Positions 10,014-21,581 are shown, counted from the first letter of the stretch. The stretch: 64,000 nucleotides of DNA from Bos javanicus (GCF_032452875.1 NC_083890.1:42468483-42532482), one strand, 5' to 3'. The notes: generated from the sequence alone by a model not told the origin. Translations and numbers: made by a program.

Positions 10014-13000
10014 GCTGGTAGAACGGGGAGTTCTCTGCGCCCAGCTTGCTCCTGCTGGGTCAGCTCCAGCCTCCAGAAATCTGGGGCCTTGTGGAGTCCC
10101 TTTCTGGTGAGGCCAGCACACTGGGGATGGGGATTGGAGCTGATTGGAGATGGAGGCTGAAGTACTTTATAAGCAGACTATCTCTACTTATCTCTATCTT
10201 ATCTCTAAAACAACGTAGTGGCCTTTAACTTGGAACCGGACAGCAGGAATTGGAACTTTCCAGTTGACCAACTCCCCCCTCCCCCCCAACAAACAAAAAC
10301 ATCCCTGCACTTAAGCATTTTAAAAATGAAACTTTTAAAAATTATATTAACGCAAAAGTTAGATTTTATATCTAGTTATGATGTAATGTGATACAGACTT
10401 AAAACTTTCGTTTCAAGTTTCAGAATGTAATGTTCTAATTTCATCCAGGTTTTGACACCATCTGGGAAACTTCCCTGTCCATTTAAGCAATCCCTCTGTC
10501 TCTTTTGTTTCTTCCCCTTCTCTGTTGGCTGGGGGTACAACACCGTCATTGTATGGACCTGGTGTTCCTTTCACAAGGGCCATTTTGTTGCAGGAGATTT
10601 CATTTTCAGTTTCTCTTTAGAACTATATTTGGAAACAAAAAACTAGACTGTGCTTGTAGGAGGTGTTGCTTCACTTACCTTTGGGCTTTGGCGATGAAGA
10701 GGAGGGTGAGGGGTGTCTTCTGCTGGGGATTAGCTAGGGATCGTGGGATGTGGTGATGGAGGTGGTATGGCTCTTTGGGTGACTTGAGCCCCGTGGTGGT
10801 GGCACGTCTTTAGCTTGATTACCTCTCCACTCGGGAAGCTCACCCTGCCGACGCTGGCTAATATGAGGAGAGGGAGGCCAGGAGCAGAGCCAAGTCATAT
10901 TTTAGCAGCTGCTGAAAAAATCTCTTTGCTTTTTTCTTTCTTTTGTTTGGATTCTTATAAAAGTTTCAAGTTGTTTGTGACTGAGTGTCCACCCTGACCT
11001 CTTTCCATGTCCCAGTAGCTTGACCTTGAAGACCAAACCTCACCATTTCAGAAGATCCCATAGCCACGTGACAGAGGCCATCCAGTCTCCTTCCACTTGG
11101 GGCCATTCTGTGCGTCAGGCCCAAACCTCACTGGCTTTCAGCAGAGACAGGGACACTTGCAGTTTTTGAAAACACATTCAGTTCACACCCTTTTCTTTGA
11201 GAGGGGATGTCCTTTTAGTCCCCTTCAAAAGTTGTTCACCCCCTTTCTCTATATAGCAGATTCTTATGTAGAGTCCGCTGGGGAGTGCTCCCCCAGCCCT
11301 GTCCACGCCGAAAGAGGTTATACAAATAAGCCCTTTTCTTTTCACATATTCAGACTTTACAGGAGGAAAGTGCTAAATCGTTTTCCAGAATGTTGTAAGA
11401 CCCGATTTGACCGCAAATTGTACTGTGAGAAGAAACAGATGGGGAAGTAAAAGATGTCCTTTTTCAAAGGAATCCTCTCTTCTCTCCAGAGGCTTCTACA
11501 GTAGACTGTCCCCTCATTCCCAGGAATGAGGGGTGTCCAGGAAAGCCCCGCCCAGCTTGTTGGTGTAAGCAGTCCAGCGGAGGGCCGGGGTGCTGCCCAT
11601 GCGCTGGGCTGTAATTGGTTCTGAAAACACCTCTGCACAGTGGCAGTGAGCCAAGCTCCCCCTTCCTGGGTGACTTTCCATTTCAGAGGGCTTATTCCTT
11701 ACTTAAAGTAGTTTTCCTCTCTGTGTCCCCCAGACGTCTCATGAAGAGACAAAGTACCCTCAGGTGTTTAGCACTGGGCCCTGGCCACAGTCAACCTGCC
11801 CATTATGAAAAGAAGACGTCAAGCTCAGGTTCGCTGGTTTTTATAGCAGGATGGAACTCACTTAACAATTTACTTGTGTTGCCTGGAGCCAGCTCCGATA
11901 TGAAACAGATTAGAACTGCTTCAGACTTTCAGTGTTGCAGTGGTGGATTCAAAGTTTTAAAAAAACAAAAACAAAAAACAGAGCAAAGTACAGTTTGAAG
12001 GCACAGGAAACCTATGCAGGCATGAGTGTGTGTGTTTGTGTGTGTGGGTCTCCTGTTACGGTGTCACTGCAGGGAGTGAAGCGGTAACTTTCGGGTTTTG
12101 TTTCCATCCTGAAGCTTTCTTTTCCCCCTGAGTATTTCTAATTCAGAAGCCAAGCTTAACGTCTGCATGTGACAAGGGGGAATCCAACGTGGGAGAGAGG
12201 TTTGCTTTTAGTCTTGGTGGCTGAAGCTGTTGTGCTGGTTCAGACGTGGCACCATGAGTGGGCACAGGAGAGTTTTAGTATGACAGTGGTGTGTATGTAT
12301 GTGTGTGTGTGTGTGTTAGAAAGAAGGGAAAGCAACAGAATTCAGATTCTCCGGAGTAGAAGTTTTGTCCTTTGTTGTAGATTTTGTGTTATGAAGAGTT
12401 GCACGCAGCTATAAATATGAACGTGATTGGCAAAGTCTGCAGATTAAATAAAATCTGTGAAGGGTGTAAAATACTTTATACACATCGCACATTGGCAGTG
12501 TATTCATAGGATGCACTTTCTAGAATTTGTTCTCTTTCTCTCCCTCTCTTTGAAGCTTACTCATTCTACTTTTATGTGTATTCTTCTCCTCATCCTGTCA
12601 TATTTCAGAAATCTTATTTTGAGCAGCCTAACTGGAGATGTGTAAGCAAGGTAACTCCCGATCATATCTATTTAGATCAAAGGGTGAGGCTATTTTATTC
12701 TCAAATGTTGGCAAAGGGATTATTTAACAAGAAATCCTTGTCAGTTTCAACGTGACATGTGGGATGACATCACACTTGGGAAAAAGAAAGATGTAAGTCA
12801 GTATTCTCTCACAAGCTTCAAAGTTGGAAATGCTTTCACATAAGATGCTTTTTATTTCTTATCTATTGCTCCCTGATGGAAAGTGACACCTGAAAATTTT
12901 CTCCTGTTAATTTTTTATTGCTTTTGCAACAAGGCTGCTCACTGGAAAGCCTTAGCTGCAAGGTTGCCTCCTCTAAGCAGTGGAAGCTCTACTACTTCCC

Positions 13001-13336
13001 ACGTGGTACCACCTGAGTCCTCCCTTTTCAGCAAGGTTTGGAAAGAGATTTGTTTTGCCACAGAATTTGCCAAGTTCAAACAGTATTTGAATCCTGCCTG
13101 CTGTTTATACTTTTTTGATTCAGGAGTGGCTGGAAATATTGGAAATCTGCATTCCCTTTGGATTCTGCAAAACCCAACCTGTCACAGGAATTCTTGAGAG
13201 CTGGTCATAGAAGACAACCCGCCTGAGGAGAAAGGGTCAGACCACAAGCGCCATGGGGTGAACTATGGAGAAATGAACACAGCCGTTCTCGAGCAGGCCC
13301 CAGGATGGATTTTACCATCTAAGAGACTCTAAATCT
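10014..13336. other. Long single-copy stretch with small GT repeats
   Basis: No transposable element recognised with confidence over 3.3 kb, and no exon supported. Contains GT-rich patches at 12025-12048 and 12288-12317 and an AT-rich block near 10310-10450. Open frames reach only about 127 codons and match nothing I recognise. Confidence 0.4.
12288..12317 (+). repeat. (GT)n microsatellite
   Basis: GT repeat with GTAT interruptions, ending in a pure run of about eight units. A smaller GT-rich patch lies at 12025-12048. Confidence 0.9.
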
Positions 13337-13680
13337 GGGCTTCCCTGGGGGCCCAGTGGTAAAGAATCCTCCTGCCAATGCAGGAGATGCGGGTTCCATC
13401 CCTCGTCCGGGGAGATCCCACGTGCTGCAGAGCAACTAAGCCCCTGTACCACAACTACCGAGCCTGTGCTCTGGAGCCTGTGCTCTGGAGCCTGGGGGCT
13501 GCAACTGCTGACGCCCGTGTGCCCTAGAGCCTGTGCTCCACGACCAGAGGAACCACCGCAGTGAGAAGCCTACGCGCCACAGCTAGAGAGAAGCGCCCCC
13601 CCCGCACACCCGCCACAACTAGAGAAAAGCCCAGGCGGCAACGAAGACCCAGCACAGCCATAAATAAATAAAAATGTTAA
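13337..13680 (+). mobile_element. CHR-2-type tRNA-derived SINE
   Basis: Head 'gggcttccctgggggcccag' continues to 'gatcccacgtgctgcagagc', the repeated 'gagcctgtgctc' body and the 'gacccagcacagccataaat' tail. This is the older artiodactyl tRNA-Glu SINE class, not Bov-tA. It is flanked by an imperfect direct repeat (agactctaaatct at 13324-13336; agactgtaaatct at 13684-13696), taken as the target-site duplication. A 16-base unit is tandemly repeated at about 13460-13490. Confidence 0.9.
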
Positions 13681-13792
13681 AGAAGACTGTAAATCTTATA
13701 GTCTTTACCATCTTCCTCCCTGGGCCTGGAAGAAAGTTTGTGACTGAAGGAGGCATACTTGTGAAGAAATATTTCCAGTATTTTCCATGTCA

Positions 13793-13900
13793 TTGCTTCT
13801 CAAACTTGAAAGTCCCGTGAATCACTTGAGCATCTCCTTAAAATGTAGATTCTGAGCCCTTTGGTTCAGGGTGGGGCTGCAGATGCTGCAGTTTTGCCAG
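13793..13900 (+). mobile_element. MER5A-like hAT DNA transposon remnant
   Basis: 'attgcttctcaaacttga', 'gaatcacttgagcatctcct' and 'gtagattctgagccc' follow the MER5A consensus order. Non-autonomous, so it has no coding capacity. The right end is unclear. Confidence 0.75.
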
Positions 13901-14367
13901 CTTCATGGGGTGCCCGTGAAGCCACAGCCGGAGGCCTACATGACTGGACCTCCTTCCTAATGGGCAGTGGAGGGGGAGGTCGGGGTGGGCATGGAGCCGC
14001 CGTGGTACAGAAGTCCCAGGAATTCGTCCTGACGGCTCCCAGCCCTGCCAGCAGCTGCCCTCATGCAGGGCTTCTTCAGAAGGATGTTTAAAAGGAATGG
14101 AACAACACTGTGCTCTTTCAGGAGCCAGCGTGTGGGAGACAGAAGAGAAACAGGTTACAGCAGAGAATAGGATCAGGCAGATACAGAGAAAGATAGAGAC
14201 GCATAGGGGCGGAAGGAGAGTCCTGTAATTTCTGTCACTCTCTATCTTCTTCATCCTTTTCTCTGTTTCAATTTATTTTTTTCCCCCATCTTGTTTCCCT
14301 CATTGCTTTTCTGTCTGTTCTAAGATAACAGAATCATTTCATTCAAGTTCCGAGGTATACAGAGGCT

Positions 14368-14505
14368 GGCGAGAACAGTGGACTGGCTGGGAGCCAGGAC
14401 GGCAACATGTGGGCCCAGCTCTGCCGCCGGAGGCAGCGGGGCCACTAACTTGGGGTTTCTGGGCCTCAGTTTACTTTTCCGTAACATGAATAAGTTTGGT
14501 TAGAT
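14368..14505 (+). mobile_element. MIR SINE, left part
   Basis: 'gagaacagtggactggctgg', 'cccagctctgccgcc' and 'gggcctcagtttacttttcc' are the classic MIR body. The copy is interrupted at about 14505 by a DNA transposon and resumes at about 14700. Confidence 0.8.
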
Positions 14506-14698
14506 CAGAGCTTCCCAACCCCCGGGATCTAATGCCCCAGGATCTGAGGTGGAGCTGATGTATTAGTAACAGGAATGAAGTGCTCGATCAACGTAACGCA
14601 CTTGAATCAACCTCAAACCATTCCTTCCCACCCTGGTCCATGGAAAAATTGTCTTCCACAAAATCGGTCCCTGGTGCCAAGGGGGTTGGGGACCCCTG
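14506..14698 (+). mobile_element. MER30-like hAT DNA transposon
   Basis: The ends are inverted relative to one another: left 'cagagcttcccaacccccgg', right 'gggggttggggacccctg'. The interior carries 'ctggtccatggaaaaattgt' and 'cttccacaaaatcggtccct'. About 190 bases remain, consistent with an internally deleted copy. It sits inside a MIR. Confidence 0.8.
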
Positions 14699-14745
14699 GA
14701 GATGATCTCTAGACCCTTCCCAGCTCTGCAGCTCTATGAGTTACA
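14699..14745 (+). mobile_element. MIR SINE, right part
   Basis: 'gatgatctctagacccttcc' and 'cagctctgcagctctatgag' are the MIR 3' end and complete the copy interrupted by the MER30-like element. Confidence 0.75.
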
Positions 14746-14903
14746 ATCCAAGTTAATATGTTTATCTGTTACTTGGGGCAAACGTGTTCAACTTTCAATG
14801 TAAATGAGTCAACTGTGTGTCGCCAGGGTTACCCGTGTGTGTGATTCACATTCCCAGCAGGCATGTAAATGTGTGCTCGGGGAAACTCTTGTGTGAGAAT
14901 TGC

Positions 14904-14942
14904 ACCCCCCCACCCCGCACACCCCCCCTCCACCGCCCCCAG
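14904..14942 (+). repeat. C-rich low-complexity tract
   Basis: Runs of C broken by A and G (several runs of four or more). The minus strand could form G-quadruplexes. Confidence 0.85.
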
Positions 14943-15127
14943 CATCACTGGAGCATGCATATGTGAGGCTGCTTCAACCACCCACCCTCTGAATTTCTCA
15001 GAATTAATATGTGTTCTTCTTTAGGGCTTTAACAGCCTTTGTCATTGTGGCAAATTTTAGAAGATTATCGTTATTATTATTCATATCATTGGAGGGGCAG
15101 ATTTTTATCTTACATCCCTCGCCGACC

Positions 15128-15178
15128 GCCCCCCCCCCACCTGCCACTGCCCCAAGAGTTAAAAAAAAAAAAAAAAAA
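15128..15178 (+). repeat. Poly-C then poly-A tracts
   Basis: A run of 11 C at 15128-15138 and an 18-base A run at 15161-15178. The 183-codon minus-strand frame at 15004-15555 crosses them with Phe and Gly/Ala runs and has no gene-like feature. Confidence 0.9.
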
Positions 15179-16624
15179 CTCACTTGAAAGGTTTTAAAGC
15201 TTGACACAGTGGAAGCTGTTTTGTAAATAAGGCCAGTGTTATTTCTTGGGGAAGGAGGAGGGAAGAAGAGAAGGGAGTCTGTCAGTAAAGGAGATGGAGC
15301 TGGTGGACGTGGTGGACGGAAGGACGGTCGACCCATTAACTTGTTTTTGTTTTGCCTTGAAGTTGTTTGATTTATAAGCATAATAACCAGCAAGTAATCA
15401 GATACTGAAAACCAAGCAGAAGAGAAAACAAAGAGAAGCCATTCAGCACTGCAGAGGATACGGCCTGTCCTCAGCTCAGCAGGGTCGGGGCGGGGTTGTG
15501 CTGGACACACCAGGGTGTAAAACAAGAGCCGGTCACTTCCAGGAATAGCATTCATTGGCTTCTGCTCAGTTGGGAGAGAAGTTGGAGTTATTCTGAACCA
15601 TTTAATAATGATGCAGAGAACAGGGTACCCCTAAGCTGGGTAAGTTGCTTGTTATCTTTTGATAGCATGATGATCAATTATTTCTTAGGAAAGGGTAGCC
15701 AACAGTTAGGGTCTTCATGGACCTGGTATTGTCATATTCACAGGTTGGCACTGACCCACTCCCTTAGCCAGCGAGGGCCCCTTGGCCGGACCGCTCGTTG
15801 TAAAGAACATGTGAGAGATGGAGCCGCTTAAACTGGAAAGGCCTGAAACTCATTGCCTTCTGATGGCCTGACCGCTGCCTGATGAAGAAGACCGTTCTCT
15901 ACTAACTTTGCAGAGCATTCCTGTGAGGACGGACATCAGAATCATCACTTGCCTTTGCTGGACTCTAACCTTGACCTTTGTACCTCAGATTGCACCCACA
16001 AGTGAGTGGCTGGCCAAAGTAAACATGCCGATTGGGAAATCAGTTTCCCAGAATCGGTGCTTCAGAGAATTTTTAGTACATTTGTGGAGGTGGGAGATAC
16101 AAGTGAGGGGAGAAAACTTGTCTGGGAGGGTGGGCGCCATTGTTTGGGTGTAGTTTTGTGGTGATTTTCTCTTATTTATTTTTCTAGGAGATAAGAGGGT
16201 TTTCTGTGAGCTCCTCTAAGTGAGCTGGCCTTGCTGATAATGACTCTAATGGTCTCCAAATCCTTATCCAGATGGGGTCTATGTTTATTCATCTGATAAC
16301 ATGGTTTTTAGTGGGAAGGCTCAGAGATCTATTGGTTAAAGGCACTCTCCTGATTTATTTTCTTGTCCATCTGCCTTTCCTACCATCCATTTAACGCAGT
16401 GTTGAGTCGCTGTTTCTTTACTTTAAATGTGGAAGGAGAAAGCAAGTCAGTTTGAGCAAAGGAACGACTCAGAGTGTCTCTGCCACCGTCCCTCTACTAA
16501 GAGCCCCGTCTTGATGGCCGTTTGCAGTGACTTCTCGCCTGGTCTGCCTGTTTCCACTTTTGCCCTGTTCCCAGGAAGCCTCCTCAGTGCATCCAGAGAG
16601 ACTGTTTGAATTGCAAATCAGACC
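15179..16624. other. Single-copy sequence
   Basis: No repeat family or exon recognised. Open frames are at most 111 codons and lack domain signatures. Confidence 0.45.
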
Positions 16625-17155
16625 ATGTCATCCTCTGTTATAAATTGTTTTAATGGCTTCTCATTGCAATTAAATTTTTAAAAAATATTATAAATACCTA
16701 TGAATCCATTGCCCACAGAAAACTGGAACATTAACAAGAATGTTCATCTACTTAGGCATTGAGCTGCATCCGATAATGCTGCCAACTCACTCTTCTGAGC
16801 CTTGTATTTAATTATTCCCCTGCTTTATTTAACTATGGTTTTATTACCTAAATGTATTCCTTAAAAGTGCCCTGTTAAATTTTAGTTACCTTGAATGTTA
16901 TGAAAAGTTTATCATTCTAGTGTTATTTTCTGGGACTTGCTTTTTCCATTTAATAATACGTTGCTAAGATTCACCTACAGTGTGGCACATAGGTGTGGTA
17001 GATTTAACACCTTTATAATATAATATTTCGTCTTATGACTATGCCATAATTTATCTGCTTTATAGGAGATGGGTCTTTTGGTTGCTTCTAGAGTTTTGTT
17101 AGCAGGAACAGTGGTGCTAAGAATATTCTTGTATAATTTCCCATTGTTCTTTGGG
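16625..17155 (-). mobile_element. Old L1 (L1ME-like) 3' end, minus strand
   Basis: The plus strand reads as the reverse complement of an L1 3'UTR: 'aatacctatgaatccattgc', 'gggacttgctttttccattt', 'agattcacctacagtgtggc', 'ataatttatctgcttta'. These follow the expected consensus order. Non-coding and strongly diverged. Confidence 0.75.
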
Positions 17156-17196
17156 TAAAGAACACTGTTCTTAGGGTAAAATGTTCTTTAGGTAGG

Positions 17197-17511
17197 CAGT
17201 CCTAAAGGAAATCAGTCCTGAATATTCAGTGGAAGGACTGATGCTGAAGCTGAAACTCCAGTACTTTGGCCACCTGATGCGAAGAACTGACTCCTTGGAG
17301 AAGACCGTGATGCTGGGAAAGATTGAAGGCAGGAGGAGAAGGGGATGACAGAGGATGAGATGGTTGGATGGCATCACCGACTTGATGGACATGAGTTTGA
17401 TCCAGCTCTCGGAGTTGGTGATGGACAGGGAAGCCTGGAGTGCTGTAGTCCATGGGGTTGCAAAGAGTCAGACACGACTGAGCAATTGAACTGAACCAAA
17501 CTGAACTAAAA
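17197..17511 (+). mobile_element. BovB LINE 3' end
   Basis: Runs from 'cagtcctaaaggaaatcagt' through 'ctgaagctgaaactccagta' and 'cctgatgcgaagaactgact' to the ACTGA-type tail. About 315 bases remain. Frames on the opposite strand are translated LINE. Confidence 0.95.
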
Positions 17512-17924
17512 CTTAGGCTAAAGACAGAATCCTTCAGAGGGCCTCAGAATGTCTATATCACCTGGCCCTTCCCATCTCTGCATCCTCTCCCTTCCTCACC
17601 CCCCTGGATTTCTGTATTCCACCCCAGGCAGAGGTACAGTAAAGGGCTGAGGAGAGTTATAAGGGTGGTGTGTTCAGGAAATGTAAGTAGGGCATTTTTC
17701 TCTTTCCCGTCTCATTGTTACCGTCAACATTTCCTCCAAATCCCAAATCAATCATTAATCTATACTTAGCTGTGTCTTACTTGCTGTCTCAGAACAGGAG
17801 GCCAGTTCACCTATTCTCTGTAAAAGCTGCATTTAGCTCCCGTCTAGAACATCTTCAGGCCATTGCATTGACACCTGCCCTCTACTGGACTCAGCTCTGA
17901 GAGCTCAGAGTGTCTGCTATTATT
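17512..17924. other. Single-copy or very old sequence
   Basis: No convincing repeat or exon. It may include more distal L2 sequence belonging to the downstream tail. Confidence 0.35.
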
Positions 17925-18000
17925 CCTAGGTGTACCCCTTGGACCTAGCTCAGTGCCCGGCACATAGTAGGAGCTCAATATGTATTTTCAAATGAAAAAC
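17925..18000 (+). mobile_element. L2 LINE 3' tail
   Basis: 'ctcagtgcccggcacatagt' and 'aggagctcaatatgtatttt' are the hallmark L2 3' end. Confidence 0.75.
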
Positions 18001-18099
18001 AAAACAAAACAGTAATTCACACAGAGTTAGGAAAGTGGTTGAAAATTCAGGGTGACCACGTACTAGGATTCAGTGGGTTTCTTCCTCAGACCTCTGGAG

Positions 18100-18543
18100 G
18101 AGTTGGCAAACCTTTTCTATAAGGCTGTGTGGCTTCTGACAAAGCTACTCAGCTTTGCTGTCGTATAGAAGTAGCCCTGGAGGTCCAGTGGCTAAGAATA
18201 TGCTCCCAACGCAGGGGTTGATCTCAGCTTGTGGAACGAGATCTTACATGCTGCAACTAAGACCTGGCATAGCCAAATAGATAACTTATTTTTTAAAAAA
18301 ACAGCCATAGTTAATAAGGAAGCAAAAGAGCATGACTGTGTTTCAGTAAAACTTTACCTATGGACTTTGAATTTCATAGAATGTTAATTTTCATGTGACA
18401 TGCAATGTGATTCATGTGTTACATTTGTCTTATGATTTTGGGCAACCATTAAAAATAGGAGAACCATTCTTAGCTCGGGCTGTACAGAAGCAGGCAGGGG
18501 CGGGAACTGCCCAGTAGGCCATGGTTGGCTGACCCCCCTTTAG
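18100..18543 (+). mobile_element. hAT-Charlie DNA transposon (MER58-like), split
   Basis: Left part 'gagttggcaaaccttttcta' and 'aaagctactcagctttgctg'. Right part after a SINE: 'acagccatagttaataagga', 'cagtaaaactttacctatgg', 'gtacagaagcaggcaggggc', with terminal 'ggttggctgacccccc'. The ends are roughly inverted to each other, as in hAT elements. A CHR SINE occupies about 18172-18300. The family name is from memory of the consensus and is less certain than the class. Confidence 0.65.
18172..18300 (+). mobile_element. CHR-type SINE nested in hAT element
   Basis: 'gccctggaggtccagtggct', 'aagaatatgctcccaacgca' and 'gctgcaactaagacctggca' followed by 'tagccaaatagataac' match the older artiodactyl tRNA-derived SINE with a short body. 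It interrupts the hAT transposon. Confidence 0.75.
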
Positions 18544-18964
18544 AGTATTTCTGTCCCCTTGCCTGTCCAGTGACATTGAATCAAGGTTAGCCAGTTGATC
18601 ACTCTTTGTAAATAGGCAGCCACTGGCAGTGGAGAGTGAGAAAAGGCCCAGAGTTAGTGCCTTAGTTACATAATTAAATGATATCTTATTTACTTTTAAA
18701 CTTTTCATGAAAAGTTGCCAAATTGCTCTCCTAGCCCTCAGCCCTTCCATTGACACCTTCCTCCTTTGATACTGAAATTTAAATTCAGGGACTTAAAAGT
18801 GGATCTTGTGACAGGTTAGGTTGCCATCCTAAAACAGCTGTGTCATCACCCCAAAATGCATAATAAAGAAACTACACGCCCTCTCACCTGGCTGTGCTCT
18901 CCAGGCTGATCCTTTGGCCTGAGTGAGGCACTGATTGCTGACATTTGCTGACACTGTTACAATG
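18544..18964. other. Single-copy sequence
   Basis: No repeat or gene recognised between the hAT element and the tandem duplication. Confidence 0.4.
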
Positions 18965-19360
18965 ATCCGTCCAAGTCATCATCTGGTCTCTGCACAGAGG
19001 CTGATGGTCCTTGGGTTCTGGGTGGACTTGTCCTCACTGAACAGAGGTTCTCCAGATGGTCAGGAGTCCATGCGCTGCTGCCATTCCCTCAGAAGCCACG
19101 CCTGGCTAAATGCTGGGATCAGGACCCCTCTCTCAAGCCAGCATCATCTCTGGCCTGGATTTCTGTGCTAACCAGTGTCCCTGCTTCTCCTCCTGTTCCA
19201 CATAAATCCATGTATAAACTCAAGTGATCTTTTGAAAGCAGAAATCAGATCACATCACTCACTTGCTTAAAAATCCTCCAAGGGGTTACATTTAGAATAA
19301 AATCCAAATTCACTACCCTGTGTTGTGGGTTGAACCGTGTCCTTCCCCAAAGGTGCCCCA
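18965..19360 (+). repeat. Tandem duplication, copy 1
   Basis: Shares an ordered series of words with 19842-20295: 'gtccaagtcat' (18969), 'cagaggttctccagat' (19042), 'ccacgcctggctaaa', 'ggatttctgtgctaac' (19157), 'gtgatcttttgaaagca' (19224) and 'tttagaataaaatcc'. Part (about 19190-19320) looks L2-like. It ends in about 40 bases of MaLR LTR start (19321-19360), which then breaks off. The offset to copy 2 grows from 877 to 934 bases through indels. Confidence 0.75.
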
Positions 19361-19841
19361 GCCAGGCGGAAGTACCATGGTTCATCTGCCTTTGTATGGA
19401 TGCAGGGGTGGGTTCACCAATATTACTGTGAAACTATGAAAACAAAGCAAAGCGGAACAAAGGTTTCTGCCTTGCAGCATTTGTTAACATACAGCCATGT
19501 TGACACACTTTTTAATCTGTCAGCAGACAAACCTTGGAAGGTAGCCCACACTGTCCGTGAGTTAACTTGCTTTTGTTCACTGAAGTGGAACTATTAATTC
19601 ATTGGAAGGGATGTGTATCAGCACAGCTTTGAAAAGACAGTGGCGGTGTGCGGCCTTGGCAAGTACCATCGTGGACCTGGGAGTGGAGTGGGGGGACGAG
19701 GAGACGGGGTGCCATTGCTTGCTCATGGCCTGATTGCTGAAGGTGGCAGATGTAGGTCCTTGGCTTGTAGAAGTTGCTAGTACTGTGTACAGTTGGAAGA
19801 ATGCTCAAATTACCTTTAAATTTTGCCCTTTGCCCTCAGAA
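19361..19841. other. Spacer between tandem duplicates
   Basis: No known repeat recognised. The 86-codon frame at 19337-19597 has no gene signature. Confidence 0.4.
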
Positions 19842-20295
19842 ACCTGTCCAAGTCATTTTCTTGTCTCTACATGGGGGTTGATGGTCTTCAGACTCCAGTT
19901 GACCTCTTGGGGTGGACTGTTCCCAGAGAGCTTTCCCTCAGCAAGCAGAGGTTCTCCAGATAGAAGTGTCTATTGCCTGGTCAATTCATTGAGAGGCCAC
20001 GCCTGGCTAAACACTGTAGAGGCCTGACCACCTGCAGGAATCGAGACACCTCTTCCGAGGTGTCCAGCATCAGCTCTGGCCAGGATTTCTGTGCTAACTT
20101 GTATCCCTCTTGCCCCGCTGCTGTCCAGGATAAGCCTCTTTCTGCTTATAAACCTATGTGATCTTTTGAAAGCAAAGCTCAGATCTCATCATTCACATGT
20201 TTAAAACCCTCCAAGGGGTTGCATTTAGAATAAAATCCGGAGTCTTCACCATGTGTTATGTGTAAAACTATGCCCTCCGCAGAAGACACTGAAGT
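19842..20295 (+). repeat. Tandem duplication, copy 2
   Basis: Second copy of the 18965-19360 unit, with the same word order. It runs directly into a full-length MaLR LTR at about 20253, at the same junction where copy 1 has a truncated LTR start. The shared junction argues for duplication of one locus and against two independent insertions of a repeat. Confidence 0.75.
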
Positions 20296-20671
20296 CCTGA
20301 GTTTTTGTGAATGTGAATTTATTGAAAATAGTCTTTGCAGATGATCAAGTTAAAATGGGATAACTAAAAGAGTCCTGATCCAATAAGACTGGTGTCCTTA
20401 TAAAAGGGGTAATTCAGATACAGAAACGGACATACGTAGAGGGACGGTTACATGAAGATGTAAGGCAAAACCAGCAGCAAGCTCAGGAATGCCTGTGGCC
20501 ACAGAAGCAGGAGAGAGGCCTGGAAGAGATTCCCCGTCATGGTCTCAGGAGGAACCAACTATGAGCCCCTTGAGCTTGGATTTCCAGCCTCCAGAGCTGT
20601 GAGCCAGCGTGTGTCTCTTCTCTAAGCCACCTGGTTTGCAGCGTGTTACAGCAGTCTCCAGAAATGAACAC
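20253..20671 (+). mobile_element. MaLR LTR (MLT1-like)
   Basis: Starts 'tgttatgtgtaaaactatgc', contains 'aataagactggtgtccttat' and 'cagcctccagagctgtgag', and ends near 'tgttacagcagtctccagaa'. This matches the MLT1 layout over its whole length. No internal retroviral coding region is present. Confidence 0.85.
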
Positions 20672-20989
20672 GCCTGCTTACAAAGCCTGTGTGGTCTGCA
20701 CTCCCCTTCCTGTAGGGCCCCCCTTTGAATTATGCTCATTGCTAAGTCACTGGACTTCTTGACTGGACAACATTGCAGCTGCCCAAATGGCAACGGGAAA
20801 AGTGGGTGGAGTGGTGGTGGTTAGAGTCAGGGGCTTTATTGACATTTAATGGGAGGGGAGGCCAGGGATATTAGAAATTTCCAAGTGCATGGAAAAGCCC
20901 CCCACAATATAGCCACTGATGGCCACATCACCGAAATTCCTGCACCACGCTGGCCTTGAGTCCATTCTGTGAAACTGCCCCCATTCCCC
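20672..20989. other. Unclassified sequence
   Basis: No repeat or exon assigned. It may be the distal part of the L2 that follows. Confidence 0.35.
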
Positions 20990-21268
20990 CTAGCTCGCCT
21001 GGGGCCTCTGCCTAGAATGTTCCCCACTGCTCTTTATGTGGGTTAAATCAGAACTCAAATGTGATCTTCTCAGAGAGGCGTTCTAGTAAAGAATCCACTT
21101 GTTCACTCACTGTCACATAAGTCTTTAAAAAATACCCCTGCACAAATAGCATTACTTCTATTTGATTTTTAAAAACCTGTTAGTTTATCTGTTTGTCTCT
21201 TCCCATTAGAACATGAGTTTGATGGGAGGAGGACTGTGTGGTAAGCCCGGGATCTACAGCAGAGCCTG
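20990..21268 (+). mobile_element. L2 LINE 3' part, left
   Basis: 'cagaactcaaatgtgatctt', 'tctcagagaggcgttct', 'ctcttcccattagaacatga' and 'gcagagcctg' follow the L2 3' region. A SINE dimer interrupts it, and the tail resumes at 21582. Confidence 0.75.
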
Positions 21269-21273
21269 TATCA

Positions 21274-21581
21274 GGGCTTCCCTGATAGCTCAGTTGGTAA
21301 AGAATCCACCTGCAATGCAGGAGACCCCAGTTTGATTCCTGGGTCGGGAAGATCCACTGAAGAAGGGATAGGCTACCCACTCCAGTATGGCTTCCCTGGT
21401 GGCTCAGCCGGTAAAGAATCCTCCTGCAAGGAGGGAGACCTGGGTTCGATCCCTGGGTTAGGAAAATCCTCTGGAGAAGGGAAAGGCTACCCACTCCAGT
21501 ATTCTGGCCTGGAGAATTCCACAGACTATATAGTCCATGGAGTTGCAAAGAGTCGGACGTGACTGAGCAACTTTCACTTTC
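21274..21581 (+). mobile_element. Dimeric Bov-tA SINE
   Basis: Two Bov-tA heads in tandem (21274 and about 21389: 'ggcttccctgatagctcag', 'ggcttccctggtggctcag') share a single 3' end 'gtcggacgtgactgagcaac'. Flanked by a perfect 13-base target-site duplication, acagcagagcctg, at 21256-21268 and 21582-21594. It inserted as a pre-formed dimer into an L2. Confidence 0.95.

Noticed and set aside
15004..15555. 183-codon minus-strand frame
   Set aside because: Crosses poly-A and poly-C tracts and has no domain, signal or splice context.
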